Shown in pieces: positions 43,220-53,847 of a stretch of DNA of 63,146 bases. Each line of letters opens with the position of its first letter. Position 1 is the first letter of the stretch. Made by a program: the position numbers and the translations under genes. Source of the DNA: Mycobacterium sp. 852002-51971_SCH5477799-a (lineage in GTDB: Bacteria; Actinomycetota; Actinomycetes; Mycobacteriales; Mycobacteriaceae). The notes beneath the pieces were generated by a model. That model did no database searches. It was not told where the DNA came from and saw nothing but the letters and a program-made list of their open reading frames with translations. The stretch is taken from positions 1 through 63,146 of the forward strand of contig NZ_LZIF01000053.1 of the NCBI RefSeq assembly GCF_001667145.1, written 5' to 3'.

Positions 43220-44389
43220 TTACAGGTCCAGCAGTGCGGTTTCGGGCGACTCGATCAGATCCCTTAATTCGCAGACGAATTGGGCCGCTTGCGCCCCGTC
43301 GGCAATGCGATGGTCGAATACGCACGTCAACGACATCGTCGGGCGGCCCACGATCTGTGTGCCCACGACCACTGGCCGCGCCCTGATCGCACCCATGCCG
43401 AGGATGGCCGCCTCGGGGTGGTTGATCACCGGCACCCCATCGTCCACGCCCAGCGCCCCGAAATTCGTCACGGTGAATGTCGAGCCTCGCAACTCCCCCG
43501 GCCCCAGGCTGCCGGCACGGGCACCGACGATCAAATGGGCTGCCCTGCCGGCCAGTTCACGGGTCGTCTTGCTGTGGGCGTCCGTGATGACCGGGACCAG
43601 CAGCCCACGTTCGGTGGCCACGGCGATGCCCAGATGCACACAATGCTCGACACGAACCTGCGGTCCCTGCGGCGAGTCGACCCAGGTGGAATTCATCAGC
43701 TCGTTGTGGCGCAACGCGATGACGACCATTCGCAACACCAGCACGAAGGGCGATATGGTCTCCTCCGCCGAACTCATCCGGTCCGACAGTCGGACCAGCT
43801 CGGTGCAGTCGACCTCCAGACCGACCTTCGCTGCCGGAATCTCTTTGTGCGACAAGGTCATCTTCTCCGCCATCCGGGCCTGCACACCCCGGACCGGCCG
43901 GACATCGGCGCCATTGCCGTTCCCCCGAGCAGCCGACAGCACGTCCTCCCGGGTGATGATGGCGCCGGCGTGGTGCTGCACCGAGTTGAGGTCAACCATC
44001 AACTCTTTGGCCAGCTTTCGCACCGGAGGGGCGGCGAGCGGGCGGGTGGGCCGCCGGCTGGTGTCGATGCCGGAGTCGGCGCCATAGCCGACCAGCGTGG
44101 GCACCGCTGTTTCGGCGGTAGGCAGGTCACCGCTGAGCGGCACCGTGTCGATCCGCAGCAGCACCGCTCCCACGCTGACCACATCACCTTCGGCGCCATC
44201 TATTTCGACGATCCGTCCGGCGTGCGGGCTCGGGATTTCCACCTCGGCCTTCGCGGTCTCCACCGTGCAGAGCACCTGATTGAGTTCGACGTCGTCACCG
44301 ATCGCCACGTGCCACTGCGTCACCGTAACTTCTTCGAGTCCCTCGCCGAGATCGGGGACCCGAAACGACTTGATTCGCCCGTCGCTCAT
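43220..44389 (-). CDS. bkdC: Branched-chain keto-acid dehydrogenase E2 BkdC (dihydrolipoyl acyltransferase)
   Basis: Transfers the branched acyl group from E1 to CoA. The 389-aa protein has an N-terminal lipoyl domain with the lipoyl-Lys motif [10 protein letters not shown], a peripheral subunit-binding segment ([15 protein letters not shown]) near residue 130 and a C-terminal catalytic domain ending in DHRIADGAQ. The ATG at 44389 overlaps the bkdB stop by 4 nt. The E3 component (Lpd) is encoded elsewhere. Orthologue of Rv2495c. Confidence 0.95.
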   Translation of the reverse strand: MSDGRIKSFRVPDLGEGLEEVTVTQWHVAIGDDVELNQVLCTVETAKAEVEIPSPHAGRIVEIDGAEGDVVSVGAVLLRIDTVPLSGDLPTAETAVPTLVGYGADSGIDTSRRPTRPLAAPPVRKLAKELMVDLNSVQHHAGAIITREDVLSAARGNGNGADVRPVRGVQARMAEKMTLSHKEIPAAKVGLEVDCTELVRLSDRMSSAEETISPFVLVLRMVVIALRHNELMNSTWVDSPQGPQVRVEHCVHLGIAVATERGLLVPVITDAHSKTTRELAGRAAHLIVGARAGSLGPGELRGSTFTVTNFGALGVDDGVPVINHPEAAILGMGAIRARPVVVGTQIVGRPTMSLTCVFDHRIADGAQAAQFVCELRDLIESPETALLDL

Positions 44390-45441
44390 GGCTGCGCCAA
44401 CACGCGTTCGACGCAATCCAATAGCCGGTCGGGGCCGGGCAACCACCACTTCTCCAGCCGCGCAGGCGGGTACGGGGTGTCGAACCCGCAGGCGCGCAAC
44501 ACCGGCGCCTCAAGCTCGTAGAACAACTCTTCTTGAATGCGGGCGGCCAAGCCCGCTCCGTACCCCAGGCTTCGCGGGCCCTCGTGCATCACCACGCAGC
44601 GCCCGGTCCGGTGGATCGAAGAGGCGACGGTGTCGAAGTCGAGTGGCACCAGGGACCGCAGGTCGATGACCTCCAGGCTCCAATCCCGTTGCCGCTGCGC
44701 CGCTTCGGCGGCACCGACCGCGGTGCTGACCAAACTGCCGTAGGTTACGACGGTCACGTCGGTGCCGGCCCGGCGCACCATCGCCTGCCCGATCGGCGGT
44801 TCGGGCCTGGTGACGTCGACCGGGCCGCGGCCCTGGTACCGGCGCTTTGGCTCCAAAAACATGACCGGGTCCGGGCAGGTGATCGCGTGACGCAGTAGCC
44901 AGTACGCGTCAGCCGGGCTGGACGGCACCACGACCTTCAAGCCGGCGGTGTGTGCCCAGTACGACTCCGTGGAGTCCGAATGATGCTCGGCGGCACCAAT
45001 TCCCCCGAAGGAAGGGATGCGCACCGTCACCGGCATGTTGATTTCACCGCGGGTCCGAGTGTGATACTTCGCCAGGTGGCTGACCACCTGATCGAATGCA
45101 GGGTAAGAAAACCCGTCGAACTGGATCTCGGGTACCGGAACGAAGCCACGCAGTGCCAGGCCCACCGCAATCCCGATGATGGCGGACTCGGCGAGTGGCG
45201 TGTCAAAGCAGCGCTTCTCGCCGAACGCCGCGGCCAGCCCCTCGGTTACCCGAAACACTCCTCCCTCGACCGAGACGTCCTCGCCGAACACCAACACCCG
45301 ATCGTCGGCGGCCATCGCGTCGTGCAGCGCGCGGTTGAGCGCCTTCACCATGGTCAACGACTCGGTGCCGAACGCGACGTTCTGCACTGCCGTTGTGAGT
45401 GTTTCGTCGTGGCCGGCCGGACGATCGGCGAGCTGGGTCAT
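44386..45441 (-). CDS. bkdB: Branched-chain keto-acid dehydrogenase E1 beta BkdB
   Basis: Beta subunit of the TPP-dependent E1 that decarboxylates the keto acids of Leu, Ile and Val. A 351-aa transketolase-like protein with [36 protein letters not shown] and the C-terminal transketolase domain ([18 protein letters not shown]). It sits between bkdA (9 bases upstream) and bkdC (4-nt overlap). Orthologue of Rv2496c. Confidence 0.95.
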   Translation of the reverse strand: MTQLADRPAGHDETLTTAVQNVAFGTESLTMVKALNRALHDAMAADDRVLVFGEDVSVEGGVFRVTEGLAAAFGEKRCFDTPLAESAIIGIAVGLALRGFVPVPEIQFDGFSYPAFDQVVSHLAKYHTRTRGEINMPVTVRIPSFGGIGAAEHHSDSTESYWAHTAGLKVVVPSSPADAYWLLRHAITCPDPVMFLEPKRRYQGRGPVDVTRPEPPIGQAMVRRAGTDVTVVTYGSLVSTAVGAAEAAQRQRDWSLEVIDLRSLVPLDFDTVASSIHRTGRCVVMHEGPRSLGYGAGLAARIQEELFYELEAPVLRACGFDTPYPPARLEKWWLPGPDRLLDCVERVLAQP

Positions 45442-45450
45442 GGACGCCTC

Positions 45451-46542
45451 TCAATCACTTCGGTCCAGTTCGGCCCGCAGCTGCAATCGCTGCGCCTGTA
45501 GCCCCGGGGTGATTTCGGCGTACACCGACGTGAACACCTCGTCGATGTCAAAATCGGGTGCGTCAAACACCGCGTCGCGCAGTTCGGCCCGCATCCGCTT
45601 CGCGCGGCCAACGACCCTTTCCTCCAACCGTTTCGACCACAAGCCCTGGGCCTGCAGGTAGCTGCGGTATCGCGCGATCGGTTCCAGCGCCGTCCAGTGG
45701 TCGACTTCGTCCTGCGTCCGGTATCGACTCGGATCATCGGAAGTGGTGTGCGGGGCCAAGCGGTAGGTGACCGCCTCGATCAATGCCGGGCCGCCGCCCG
45801 CGCGGGCCCGGGCGGCGGCCTCGGCCGTCACCGCATAGCAGGCCAGCACGTCGTTGCCGTCCACCCGGATTCCGGGCATGCCGTAACCAATCGCCTTGTG
45901 CGCCAGCGACGGTGCGGCGGTCTGTTTGGATATCGGCACCGAGATCGCCCATTGGTTGTTCTGCACGGAGAACACGCAGGGCGTGTTGAACACGGCCGCG
46001 AAGTTCAACGCCTCGTGCACGTCTCCCACGCTGGTGGCGCCGTCGCCGAGGAAGGCCACTGTCACCGAATCCTCGCCCAGGCGTTGGGCGGCCATCGCCG
46101 CGCCCACGGCGTGCAGGGTCTGGGTGCCGATCGGAATCGACAGCGGAGCGCAGCATTTTTTAGTGAAGTCCAGGCCGCCGTGCCAGGTTCCGCGCCACGC
46201 CGCCCCCACGTGTCCGGGCGGGATGCCGCGCACCAAAAATGCTCCGAGTTCCCGGTACTGGGGAAACAACCAGTCCGTCTTGCGCAGGCACGCCGCGGCA
46301 CCAACCTGTGCCGCTTCCTGACCGTGGCAGGAAGCATACAGTCCCAGCTCCCCTTGCCGCTTGAGGTTGACGAATTCGCCGTCCAGTTCGCGGGTGATCA
46401 CCATCATCTCGTAGAGCCAGCTCAGCGTCTCCGCGGGAAGCTCACGGCTGTAGCGGTTTTCGGACGTCGGCGAACCATCGGGGGCCACGAGTTGTACCGG
46501 CTCGAGATCGACAGTCATGGCCGTCGAAGACATCTGCGCCAC
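45451..46542 (-). CDS. bkdA: Branched-chain keto-acid dehydrogenase E1 alpha BkdA
   Basis: Alpha subunit of the same E1, 363 aa. The TPP-binding motif is GDGATSVGDVHEALNFAAV...NNQWA, and the phosphorylation-loop region of eukaryotic E1 is represented by YRLAPHTTSDDPSRYR. The start is GTG with a GAGGGAGG site. A 230-base spacer containing a strong nested hairpin separates it from citE upstream. It heads bkdA-bkdB-bkdC. Orthologue of Rv2497c. Confidence 0.95.
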   Translation of the reverse strand: MAQMSSTAMTVDLEPVQLVAPDGSPTSENRYSRELPAETLSWLYEMMVITRELDGEFVNLKRQGELGLYASCHGQEAAQVGAAACLRKTDWLFPQYRELGAFLVRGIPPGHVGAAWRGTWHGGLDFTKKCCAPLSIPIGTQTLHAVGAAMAAQRLGEDSVTVAFLGDGATSVGDVHEALNFAAVFNTPCVFSVQNNQWAISVPISKQTAAPSLAHKAIGYGMPGIRVDGNDVLACYAVTAEAAARARAGGGPALIEAVTYRLAPHTTSDDPSRYRTQDEVDHWTALEPIARYRSYLQAQGLWSKRLEERVVGRAKRMRAELRDAVFDAPDFDIDEVFTSVYAEITPGLQAQRLQLRAELDRSD

Positions 46543-46572
46543 ACCGCCTCCCTCGTGGGGTGCCGCGTGGTC

Positions 46573-46619
46573 CGGTAGACCACAGCGGGTCCCGGCTAAC
46601 GGTCAGCCGGGATCTACCG
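46573..46619 (-). promoter_or_regulatory. Nested inverted repeat (structured leader) upstream of bkdA
   Basis: Outer arms CGGTAGA (46573-46579) and TCTACCG (46613-46619) enclose inner arms CCCGGCT (46591-46597) and AGCCGGG (46605-46611), with an 11-base bulge on one side. It lies 31-77 bases upstream of the bkdA start. It could be a terminator or attenuator between citE and bkdA, or an operator. No U-run follows. Confidence 0.5.
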
Positions 46620-46772
46620 CGAGCGGAGATCGATCGCCAGCTACACGAAAGGCTTCGCTCGCCGCGACACTGACGTACTCACCATTATGCGCTCAAACCG
46701 GAAGAGACCGGCTGATTGCGAGAACGGCACAGCGTGTCGCGCTTCGGCGCCCGTCCGGCGGTAATGCAGCCG

Positions 46773-47594
46773 TCACTCGGGGACGGCCTCACCCGCCCTG
46801 CGCAACGTCATCTGCGCGTGCTTGAGCACCGGTGAGTCGACCATCTGTCCCTCGAAGGTGAAGACTCCGCGCTCGGACCGCGCCGCGGTCAGCACCCGTC
46901 GTGCCCAGTCCAGTCGCTCCTCGGTGGGGCGATACGCCTCGCGCACCACCGGAATCTGGCTCGGGTGGATGCACACGGTTCCGCCGAAGCCCAGCGCGAC
47001 GGCGTCTTCGGCCTCCTCCCGCAAGCCGTCAAGATCGCGGATGTCCAGATGCACCGCGTCGAGCGCGACGCGGCCGAAGGTGGACGCCGTGAGCAGGGCG
47101 GTCGACCGCACGTGATGGGCGACGTCGCGGTAGGAGCCGTCGGCCTTGCGACTGGAGCTCCCGCCGAGCGTCGCGACCAGGTCCTCGGCGCCCCACATCA
47201 GCGCCAGTGTGCCCTGTGCCGCCGCGATTTCGGCGGCGAATACCGCACCGCGCGGCGTCTCCAGCAGGGCGATCACCTCGCGTGGCGCGAGCGCCGTCAC
47301 CTGCGCGGCCGATTCGGTCTTGGACAGCATCACCGTCGTGTACGCGGTGCCGCCCAGGGCTTCGAGATCGAGAGGATATTCCGCAGTGTCGGCCGCGTTG
47401 ACCCGCACGACGGTGCGCTCCGGGTCCAGCGGTGTCTCCTGCAGCGCCTTACGCGCCGCGGGTTTGTCCGCCTTGGCCACGCCGTCCTCGAGGTCGAGGA
47501 TCACCACGTCGGCGGCGGCGGCGGCCTTGGCGAAACGCTCGGGGCGGTCGGCCGGGCAGAACAGCCATCCGGGGCCGGCGGCTTGCAGGTTCAC
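46773..47594 (-). CDS. citE: CitE-family beta-hydroxyacyl-CoA lyase (leucine/itaconate catabolism)
   Basis: A 273-aa TIM-barrel CitE-like lyase. The M. tuberculosis orthologue Rv2498c is known to cleave (R)-HMG-CoA and citramalyl-CoA, placing it at the end of leucine and itaconate breakdown. Visible motifs are [23 protein letters not shown] (metal site), [13 protein letters not shown] and [16 protein letters not shown]. The GTG at 47594 overlaps the MaoC stop by 4 nt. It is the last gene of the accD1-accA1-fadE19-MaoC-citE unit. Confidence 0.92.
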   Translation of the reverse strand: MNLQAAGPGWLFCPADRPERFAKAAAAADVVILDLEDGVAKADKPAARKALQETPLDPERTVVRVNAADTAEYPLDLEALGGTAYTTVMLSKTESAAQVTALAPREVIALLETPRGAVFAAEIAAAQGTLALMWGAEDLVATLGGSSSRKADGSYRDVAHHVRSTALLTASTFGRVALDAVHLDIRDLDGLREEAEDAVALGFGGTVCIHPSQIPVVREAYRPTEERLDWARRVLTAARSERGVFTFEGQMVDSPVLKHAQMTLRRAGEAVPE

Positions 47595-48088
47595 CTGGTC
47601 TCCTGGTTGCTTGGGCGCTTCTGCACCAGCGTGGTGCGCACGGCACGCGCGACGACGTCGCCGTGCTGGTTGCGTCCCGTGTGCTCGAGGGTGACGATGC
47701 CTTCGCCGGGCCGGCTTTTGGATTCGCGCTTGCCTGTGCACACGGTCTCCGCGTACAGGGTGTCGCCGTGGAAGACGGGCTTGGGGAAGGACACCTCGGA
47801 GAAGCCGAGGTTGGCCACGATGGTGCCCAGCGTCAACTGCGACACCGACAGACCGACCAGCGTGGAGAGGGTGAACATGGAGTTCACCAGTCGCTCGCCC
47901 CGAAACCCCGGCTGTTCCGCAGCCCAGGCCGCGTCGAGGTGCAGCGACTGGGTGTTCATGGTGAGCGTGGTGAACAAGACGTTGTCTGCCTCGGTCACCG
48001 TGCGGCCCGGCCGGTGCAGATAAGTGGTGCCGATCTCGAATTCCTCAAACCACAAGCCACGCTGGACAACCGATTTGGCATCCGTCAT
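47591..48088 (-). CDS. MaoC-like enoyl-CoA hydratase (Rv2499c family)
   Basis: A 165-aa hotdog-fold hydratase. It has [22 protein letters not shown] with the hydratase-2-type region following ([14 protein letters not shown]) and [16 protein letters not shown]. The ATG at 48088 has GGGAGA upstream. Next to FadE19, AccA1/AccD1 and CitE it most likely hydrates 3-methylglutaconyl-CoA (or itaconyl-CoA), the step before lyase cleavage; this is inferred from context and from what is known of the Rv2498c-Rv2499c pathway. Confidence 0.88.
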   Translation of the reverse strand: MTDAKSVVQRGLWFEEFEIGTTYLHRPGRTVTEADNVLFTTLTMNTQSLHLDAAWAAEQPGFRGERLVNSMFTLSTLVGLSVSQLTLGTIVANLGFSEVSFPKPVFHGDTLYAETVCTGKRESKSRPGEGIVTLEHTGRNQHGDVVARAVRTTLVQKRPSNQETR

Positions 48089-48161
48089 CAGCGCCGCTCT
48101 CCCCCGCAAGCGGGAGGTGCCCCCACCTCATCGCTTCGCTCTGCATCGTCGCCGGCGCGCG

Positions 48162-49328
48162 TCATGACAGTCCCAGCGATCGCGCGATGAGCATCAACTG
48201 CACTTCGGTAGTCCCTTCGCCGATCTCGAGGATCTTGCTGTCGCGGTAGTGCCGCGCCACCGGATATTCGTTCATGAAGCCGTAGCCGCCGTGGATCTGG
48301 GTTGCGTCGCGGGCGTTGTCCATCGCCGCTTCCGACGCGATCATCTTCGCGATCGCTGCGTCCTTCTTGAACGGCTTGCCCGCCAACATCTTTGCGGCCG
48401 CATCGTAGTACGCGGTGCGTGCCACATGGGCACGCGCCTCCATCCGCGCGATCTTGAAGCTGATCGCCTGGTAGGCACCGATCGGCTGACCGAACGCCTG
48501 GCGTTCCTTGGCGTACTTGACGCTTTCGTCGACGCAGCCCTGCGCCGCCCCGGTCGCCAGCGCAGCGATCGCGATGCGACCCTCGTCCAGGATGGACAAG
48601 AAGTTCGAGTAACCGGTGCCCCGGCCACCCAACAGGTTCTCCTCCGGGACGCGGACATCGTCGAAGCTCAACGGGTGCGTATCCGACGCGTTCCAGCCGA
48701 CCTTGCTGTACACCGGTTCGACGGTGAAACCCGGTGTGCCGTTGGGCACGATGATCGACGAGATCTCTTTCTTGCCGTTCGCGGCGGTTCCGGTGACGGC
48801 GGTGACGGTGACCAACGAGGTGATGTCGGTGCCGGAGTTGGTGATGAATTGCTTGCTGCCGTTGATCACCCAATCGCCGTTGTCGAGCCGGGCCGTGGTG
48901 CGGGTTCCTCCGGCGTCGGAGCCCGCCCCGGCTTCAGTAAGCCCGAAGCCGGCGAGGGCACGGCCGGCGGTCAAGTCCGGCAGCCACTTCTGCTTTTGCT
49001 CCTCGGTGCCGAACCGGTAGATGGGCATGGCGCCGAGGCTGGCGCCGGCCTCTAAGGTGATCGCCACCGACTGGTCGAACTTGCCGAGTTCCTCGAGCGC
49101 CAGCGAAAGGGCGAAGTAGTCACCGCCCATGCCGCCGTATTCCTCGGGGAACGGCAAGCCGAACAGGCCCATCTCCCCCATCTTGGCGACGACTTCGTAC
49201 GGGAAGCTGTGCTCCTCGTCGTGTTTGGCCGACACCGGCGCGACCACGGTGCGCGCGAACTCGGCGACCGTGTCGCGAAGATCCTCGTATTCCTTGGGCA
49301 ATGTCCCCGCGGTGATGGATGTGGTCAT
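48162..49328 (-). CDS. fadE19: Acyl-CoA dehydrogenase FadE19 (probable isovaleryl-CoA dehydrogenase)
   Basis: A 388-aa flavoenzyme with the signatures [27 protein letters not shown] and [13 protein letters not shown], and the C-terminal [12 protein letters not shown]. Context next to methylcrotonyl-CoA carboxylase makes isovaleryl-CoA the likely substrate (leucine step 3). In isovaleryl-CoA dehydrogenases the catalytic Glu is not at the usual C-terminal position; an alternative Glu in helix G should be checked. The ATG overlaps the accA1 stop by 4 nt. MaoC follows after 73 bases. Confidence 0.93.
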   Translation of the reverse strand: MTTSITAGTLPKEYEDLRDTVAEFARTVVAPVSAKHDEEHSFPYEVVAKMGEMGLFGLPFPEEYGGMGGDYFALSLALEELGKFDQSVAITLEAGASLGAMPIYRFGTEEQKQKWLPDLTAGRALAGFGLTEAGAGSDAGGTRTTARLDNGDWVINGSKQFITNSGTDITSLVTVTAVTGTAANGKKEISSIIVPNGTPGFTVEPVYSKVGWNASDTHPLSFDDVRVPEENLLGGRGTGYSNFLSILDEGRIAIAALATGAAQGCVDESVKYAKERQAFGQPIGAYQAISFKIARMEARAHVARTAYYDAAAKMLAGKPFKKDAAIAKMIASEAAMDNARDATQIHGGYGFMNEYPVARHYRDSKILEIGEGTTEVQLMLIARSLGLS

Positions 49329-51349
49329 GACGTGTCCTTACTCGAATCGGCTGCCGCGCTGGACTCTTCGGGCACCAGTCGAGCCAGCACCTGGTCCACC
49401 GTCACCTGATCACCAACGGAGACCAGTACTTCCACCTGTCCGGAGACCGGTGCGGCAAGCGAATGTTCCATTTTCATCGCCTCGACGACAACCACTACGT
49501 CGCCCTCGGAAACGTCGGTGCCCGAGGATGTCTGGACCGCGATCACGCTGCCGGGCATCGGACTGACGATCTCGGCCCGCTGCGCGCCCGCGGCGCGATG
49601 GATTCTATTTTCCTCGGCTTCACGCACATGCCAGGTTCCGCGCTCATCGGCGATCCACAGGTGCCGGTCCGCTTCGGCCCAGCGGTAGTCCCGGCGCACA
49701 CCGTCCAGCGTCATACTCAACCGTGTCGGTTCGACGTGCGCGGCGGCGGAATGAGTTTCACCTTCGCCGACCTGCACCGTGGCCGCCTCGGGTATCCCCC
49801 GCACCGACACCGTCTCACTGCGCAGCGGCGTGCGCATATCGGTGCGGACCGGCGCGGGGTTACCGCCGACCCGCCATCCGGTCGGCGCCGCCCAGGGATT
49901 GTCGCCTAAGCGGCGAGCGCGCAAAGCCAGGGCCGCTTGCCGATAGAGGCCGGCCGCGGCGAGCACGTCATCGGGAGCCGGCAGCGGAGCGAAGTCCGCC
50001 AGGCGCTCGTCGAGCAGCGCGGTGTCCAGATCCCCGGCCTGCACCCGCTGGTCGGCGAGCAGGAATCGGAGGAATTCGACGTTGGTTTGGACGCCCAGGA
50101 TTACGGTTCGGCTCAGCGCGCGGTCGAGTTTCGCCAGCGCCTCGCCGCGGTCGTCGCCGCGCGCGATCACCTTACTGAGCATCGGGTCGTAGTCGCTGCC
50201 GACGAGCGTGCCAGTCAATAGCGAGGAGTCGACCCGCACGCCGTCGCCGGACGGCTCGGAAACGTGCAGCACCCGCCCGCCGGTGGGCAGGAAGCCGCGC
50301 GCCGGATCCTCGGCATACACCCGGGCCTCGACGGCGTGCCCACGCAATTCGATGTCGTCCTGGGCGAACGCGAGCTTCTCGCCGGCGGCCACTCGCAGCT
50401 GCCACTCGACCAGGTCCAGCCCGGTGACCGCTTCGGTGACCGGATGCTCAACCTGCAGGCGGGTATTCATCTCCATGAAGAAGAACTCGTCGGGCCGGTC
50501 GGCGGAGACGATGAACTCGACCGTGCCCGCGCCGACGTAATCAACGCTGCGCGCGGTATCGCAGGCGGCCGCCCCGATGCGTGCCCGCGTCGCCTCGTCA
50601 AGCAACGGCGAAGGCGCCTCTTCGATCACCTTCTGATGGCGGCGCTGCAGGCTGCACTCACGCTCGCCGAGGTGCACGATGTTGCCGTGCGTGTCGGCGA
50701 GCACCTGCACCTCGATGTGCCGGGGCCGCAACACGAATCGTTCCAGAAACAGCGTGTCGTCCCCGAACGACGAAGCGGCCTCGCGCCGCGCCCCCACCAG
50801 CGCCTCGCGCAGCCTGCCCGGTTCTTCCACCAACCGCATGCCCTTGCCGCCGCCGCCCGCCGACGGTTTGATCAGGACCGGGTACCCAACCTCGTCCGCG
50901 GCCGCAGCCAGCTCGTCGTCGTTCAGCCCGGGCTTGGCGACACCAGGCACCACCGGGACATCGAAGGCGGCGACCGCGTTCTTGGCGGTAATCTTGTCGC
51001 CCATCACCTGGATCGCCCGGGCCGGGGGCCCCAGGAACACCACTCCGGCTCGCTCGCAGGCGGCGGCGAAATCCGCGTTCTCGGAGAGGAATCCGTACCC
51101 CGGATGGATCGCTTGGGATCCGGTGCGCATGGCCGCCTCGACGACCTTGTCGATGTTCAGATAACTCTCGCGGGCCGCTGCGGGCCCCAGCCGCACCGCT
51201 TCGTCGGCTTCGAGCACGTGGCGCGCGCCGTCGTCGGGATCGCTGTAGACGGCGACCGAGCGGATGCCCAGCCGGCGCAAAGTTCGGATCACCCGTACCG
51301 CGATCTCGCCGCGGTTGGCCACTAGAACGGTCTCGAACACTGCACTCAC
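49325..51349 (-). CDS. accA1: Acyl-CoA carboxylase alpha subunit AccA1 (biotin carboxylase + BCCP)
   Basis: A 674-aa protein with biotin carboxylase ([19 protein letters not shown]-grasp [26 protein letters not shown]), a linker and a C-terminal BCCP with EAMKMEH. The GTG at 51349 overlaps the accD1 stop by 4 nt; the longer open frame upstream is antisense to accD1. With AccD1 it forms the methylcrotonyl-CoA carboxylase of leucine catabolism in M. tuberculosis (Rv2501c). Length is normal. Confidence 0.95.
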   Translation of the reverse strand: MSAVFETVLVANRGEIAVRVIRTLRRLGIRSVAVYSDPDDGARHVLEADEAVRLGPAAARESYLNIDKVVEAAMRTGSQAIHPGYGFLSENADFAAACERAGVVFLGPPARAIQVMGDKITAKNAVAAFDVPVVPGVAKPGLNDDELAAAADEVGYPVLIKPSAGGGGKGMRLVEEPGRLREALVGARREAASSFGDDTLFLERFVLRPRHIEVQVLADTHGNIVHLGERECSLQRRHQKVIEEAPSPLLDEATRARIGAAACDTARSVDYVGAGTVEFIVSADRPDEFFFMEMNTRLQVEHPVTEAVTGLDLVEWQLRVAAGEKLAFAQDDIELRGHAVEARVYAEDPARGFLPTGGRVLHVSEPSGDGVRVDSSLLTGTLVGSDYDPMLSKVIARGDDRGEALAKLDRALSRTVILGVQTNVEFLRFLLADQRVQAGDLDTALLDERLADFAPLPAPDDVLAAAGLYRQAALALRARRLGDNPWAAPTGWRVGGNPAPVRTDMRTPLRSETVSVRGIPEAATVQVGEGETHSAAAHVEPTRLSMTLDGVRRDYRWAEADRHLWIADERGTWHVREAEENRIHRAAGAQRAEIVSPMPGSVIAVQTSSGTDVSEGDVVVVVEAMKMEHSLAAPVSGQVEVLVSVGDQVTVDQVLARLVPEESSAAADSSKDTS

Positions 51350-52944
51350 ATCCGAAAGACGCCGTAGGAGACGGGTTTTAGCGGTGCTTGGGCGCACACC
51401 GAAAGAGCCAGTCCGACAAAGGTTCTGGTGTCGGTGGGGTCGATGATCCCGTCGTCCCAAAGCCGAGCCGTGGAGTAATAGGGGTTGCCCTGACTTTCGT
51501 ACTGTTCGCGAATGGGCGCCTTGAACTCCTCTTCCTCGTCGGCCGACCACGGTTTGCCGGCGCCGGCAAGTTGCTCGCCGCGTACGGTCGCCAGCACCGA
51601 GGCGGCCTGTTCGCCGCCCATCACCGAGATGCGGGCATTCGGCCACATCCACAGGAAGCGTGGCGAATACGCCCGGCCGCACATCGAATAGTTGCCCGCC
51701 CCATAGGATCCACCGATCACGACGGTCAGCTTGGGCACCCGCGCGCAGGCGACAGCGGTGACCATCTTGGCACCATGCTTGGCGATGCCGCCGGCCTCGT
51801 AGTCGCGGCCGACCATGAAGCCGGCGATGTTCTGCAAGAACAGCAGCGGTATCTTGCGCTTGTCGCACAGCTCAATGAAATGCGCACCCTTCAAGGCGGA
51901 TTCGCTGAAGAGTACGCCGTTGTTGGCCACGATGCCCACCGGGTGGCCGTGAATATGGGCGAACGCGGTCACCAGCGTCTTGCCGTAATTGGCCTTGAAT
52001 TCGCTGATTTCGCCGCCGTCGACCAGCCGCACGATGACCTCGTGCACGTCGTAGGGCACCCGCGGGTCGGGCGGCACGACTTCGTAGAGCTCCGTCTGTG
52101 CGCACGTGGGCGGGAGCGGAGATCGCACGTCCCAAGGGCTCGGCTCGCGCGGACCGAAGGTGGCCGCGATCGCGCGGACGATCCGCAGGGCATGCTCGTC
52201 GTCGTCGGCGAGGTGGTCGGTGACACCGGAAACCCGGGAATGCAGGTCGCCGCCGCCCAGTTCCTCGGCCGACACGATCTCCCCGGTCGCCGCCTTGACC
52301 AAGGGCGGACCACCCAAGAAGATCGTGCCCTGCTCGCGCACGATGACGGCCTCGTCGCTCATCGCCGGCACATACGCGCCGCCGGCGGTACAGGAACCGA
52401 GCACCGCCGCAACTTGCGGGATTTCTTCGGCGCTCATGGTCGCCTGGTTGTAGAAGATGCGGCCGAAATGCTCTCGGTCGGGGAAGACCTCGTCCTGCCG
52501 GGGCAGAAACGCGCCCCCGGAGTCCACCAGGTAGATGCACGGCAGCCGATTCTGCAGCGCCACCTCTTGGGCGCGCAGATGCTTTTTGACTGTCATCGGG
52601 TAGTAGGTGCCGCCCTTGACCGTCGCGTCGTTGGCGACGATCACGCACTCGCGGTCCGACACGCGCCCGATGCCGGTGATGATCCCGGCCCCGGGAGACT
52701 CGTCGCCATACATGCCGTCTGCGGCCAGTGGTGAGAGCTCCAGGAAAGGGCTGCCGGGGTCGAGCAGACGGTCCACCCGCTCGCGGGGCAACAATTTGCC
52801 GCGGCTGACGTGACGTTCCCGTGCGCGTTCGTTTCCGCCCAGCGCCGCCGCCGCCAGCTTGGCGTTCAGCTCGCCGACCAGCCGGCGGTGCTCATCGGAG
52901 TACGACGCCTCGGCCTCGGCGGGCGAGGCCACCAGGTTGTCCAT
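51346..52944 (-). CDS. accD1: Acyl-CoA carboxylase beta subunit AccD1 (carboxyltransferase)
   Basis: The 532-aa carboxyltransferase half of methylcrotonyl-CoA carboxylase. Crotonase-like N and C domains with the acyl-CoA and carboxybiotin oxyanion regions: [52 protein letters not shown]. The ATG at 52944 ([13 protein letters not shown]) has AAGGAGG upstream. It is first in accD1-accA1-fadE19-MaoC-citE and faces bkaR across two operators. In M. tuberculosis scoB, scoA and fadD35 lie between accD1 and the regulator; here they are missing. Confidence 0.95.
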   Translation of the reverse strand: MDNLVASPAEAEASYSDEHRRLVGELNAKLAAAALGGNERARERHVSRGKLLPRERVDRLLDPGSPFLELSPLAADGMYGDESPGAGIITGIGRVSDRECVIVANDATVKGGTYYPMTVKKHLRAQEVALQNRLPCIYLVDSGGAFLPRQDEVFPDREHFGRIFYNQATMSAEEIPQVAAVLGSCTAGGAYVPAMSDEAVIVREQGTIFLGGPPLVKAATGEIVSAEELGGGDLHSRVSGVTDHLADDDEHALRIVRAIAATFGPREPSPWDVRSPLPPTCAQTELYEVVPPDPRVPYDVHEVIVRLVDGGEISEFKANYGKTLVTAFAHIHGHPVGIVANNGVLFSESALKGAHFIELCDKRKIPLLFLQNIAGFMVGRDYEAGGIAKHGAKMVTAVACARVPKLTVVIGGSYGAGNYSMCGRAYSPRFLWMWPNARISVMGGEQAASVLATVRGEQLAGAGKPWSADEEEEFKAPIREQYESQGNPYYSTARLWDDGIIDPTDTRTFVGLALSVCAQAPLKPVSYGVFRM

Positions 52945-52982
52945 CGCCGCAGCAGCCTCCTTGCCGTCGTGCGGTCGGGGTT

Positions 52983-53006
52983 TTGAGTTAATGCCGATTA
53001 ACTCAA
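52983..53006. promoter_or_regulatory. BkaR operator 1 (perfect 24-bp palindrome)
   Basis: TTGAGTTAAT-GCCG-ATTAACTCAA, ten-base arms without a mismatch, 39 bases upstream of accD1. The AT-rich dyad in GC-rich DNA and its position next to a TetR gene mark it as the repressor site. Confidence 0.85.
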
Positions 53007-53067
53007 GAGGTGAGAATACCATTGCCGCCGTTGCCGGTCCAGGCGGCACCACGCGTGGCGAAAAGTG

Positions 53068-53089
53068 CGAGTTAATCGCGAATAACTCG
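53068..53089. promoter_or_regulatory. BkaR operator 2
   Basis: CGAGTTAAT-CGCG-AATAACTCG, eight of nine arm positions match. It shares the GAGTTAAT core with operator 1 and lies 39 bases before bkaR, so it probably serves autoregulation. The centres of the two sites are about 84 bases apart. Confidence 0.82.
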
Positions 53090-53127
53090 TGCTACGTTAG
53101 GGCCAATTGACCAAGCGGAGGTCCGTC

Positions 53128-53784
53128 ATGACAGCGTCCTCCTCCGAGGGGCGAGCCGGTCCCGTCGACGCCCCAAATCGCCGGAGCCAGTTGAAGTCCG
53201 ACCGTCGCTTGCAACTGCTGTCCGCCGCCGAACGGCTGTTCGCTGAGCGTGGTTTCCTCGCGGTGCGGCTGGAAGACATCGGTGCGGCGGCCGGGGTGAG
53301 CGGTCCGGCCATCTATCGCCACTTTCCGAACAAGGAGTCGCTGCTGGTCGAGTTGCTGGTGGGCATCAGCACCAGGTTGCTCGCCGGTGCGCGGCGGGTG
53401 CACTCCGAGAGCACCGACGCGGCGGCCGCACTCGACGGGCTGATCGACTTTCACCTGGACTTCGTGTTCAACGAGCCCGACCTCATTCGCATCCAGGATC
53501 GCGACCTCGCGTACCTGCCCGAAGCCGCCGAAAAGCAGGTGCGCAAATCCCAGCGTCAATATGTCGAGGTCTGGGTGGGGGTGCTGCGGGAGCTAAACCC
53601 CGAGTTGGCCGAGGCCGACGCCCGGCTGACCGCGCACGCCGTGTTCGGCCTGTTGAATTCGACACCGCACAGCATCAAGCCCGCGGATACTCTGCGCGGC
53701 AGGTCCGGCCGCGCCGCGAGGTCGCGCGCCGTCATGCGAGCGATGACGGTGGCCGCGCTCGCGGCCGGAAATCATTGCCCCTGA
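53128..53784 (+). CDS. bkaR: TetR-family repressor BkaR of branched-chain keto-acid genes
   Basis: A 218-aa TetR regulator with the N-terminal HTH (RLEDIGAAAGVSGPAIYRHFPNKESLL) and a helical ligand-binding domain. I chose the ATG at 53128, which has GGAGGT eight bases upstream, over an earlier TTG at 53107. It diverges from accD1 and two GAGTTAAT-type palindromes lie between. The orthologue Rv2506 (BkaR) represses the branched-chain keto-acid operon, which includes acc, fad and bkd genes. The inducer is probably an acyl-CoA or CoA-thioester from the pathway (inference). Confidence 0.92.
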   Translation: MTASSSEGRAGPVDAPNRRSQLKSDRRLQLLSAAERLFAERGFLAVRLEDIGAAAGVSGPAIYRHFPNKESLLVELLVGISTRLLAGARRVHSESTDAAAALDGLIDFHLDFVFNEPDLIRIQDRDLAYLPEAAEKQVRKSQRQYVEVWVGVLRELNPELAEADARLTAHAVFGLLNSTPHSIKPADTLRGRSGRAARSRAVMRAMTVAALAAGNHCP

Positions 53785-53847
53785 GCTCCCCGTCGTAAGC
53801 TGGCTCAGGCCTTCAACACCCGGTCCAGGTACCCTGCAAGCCATGAG

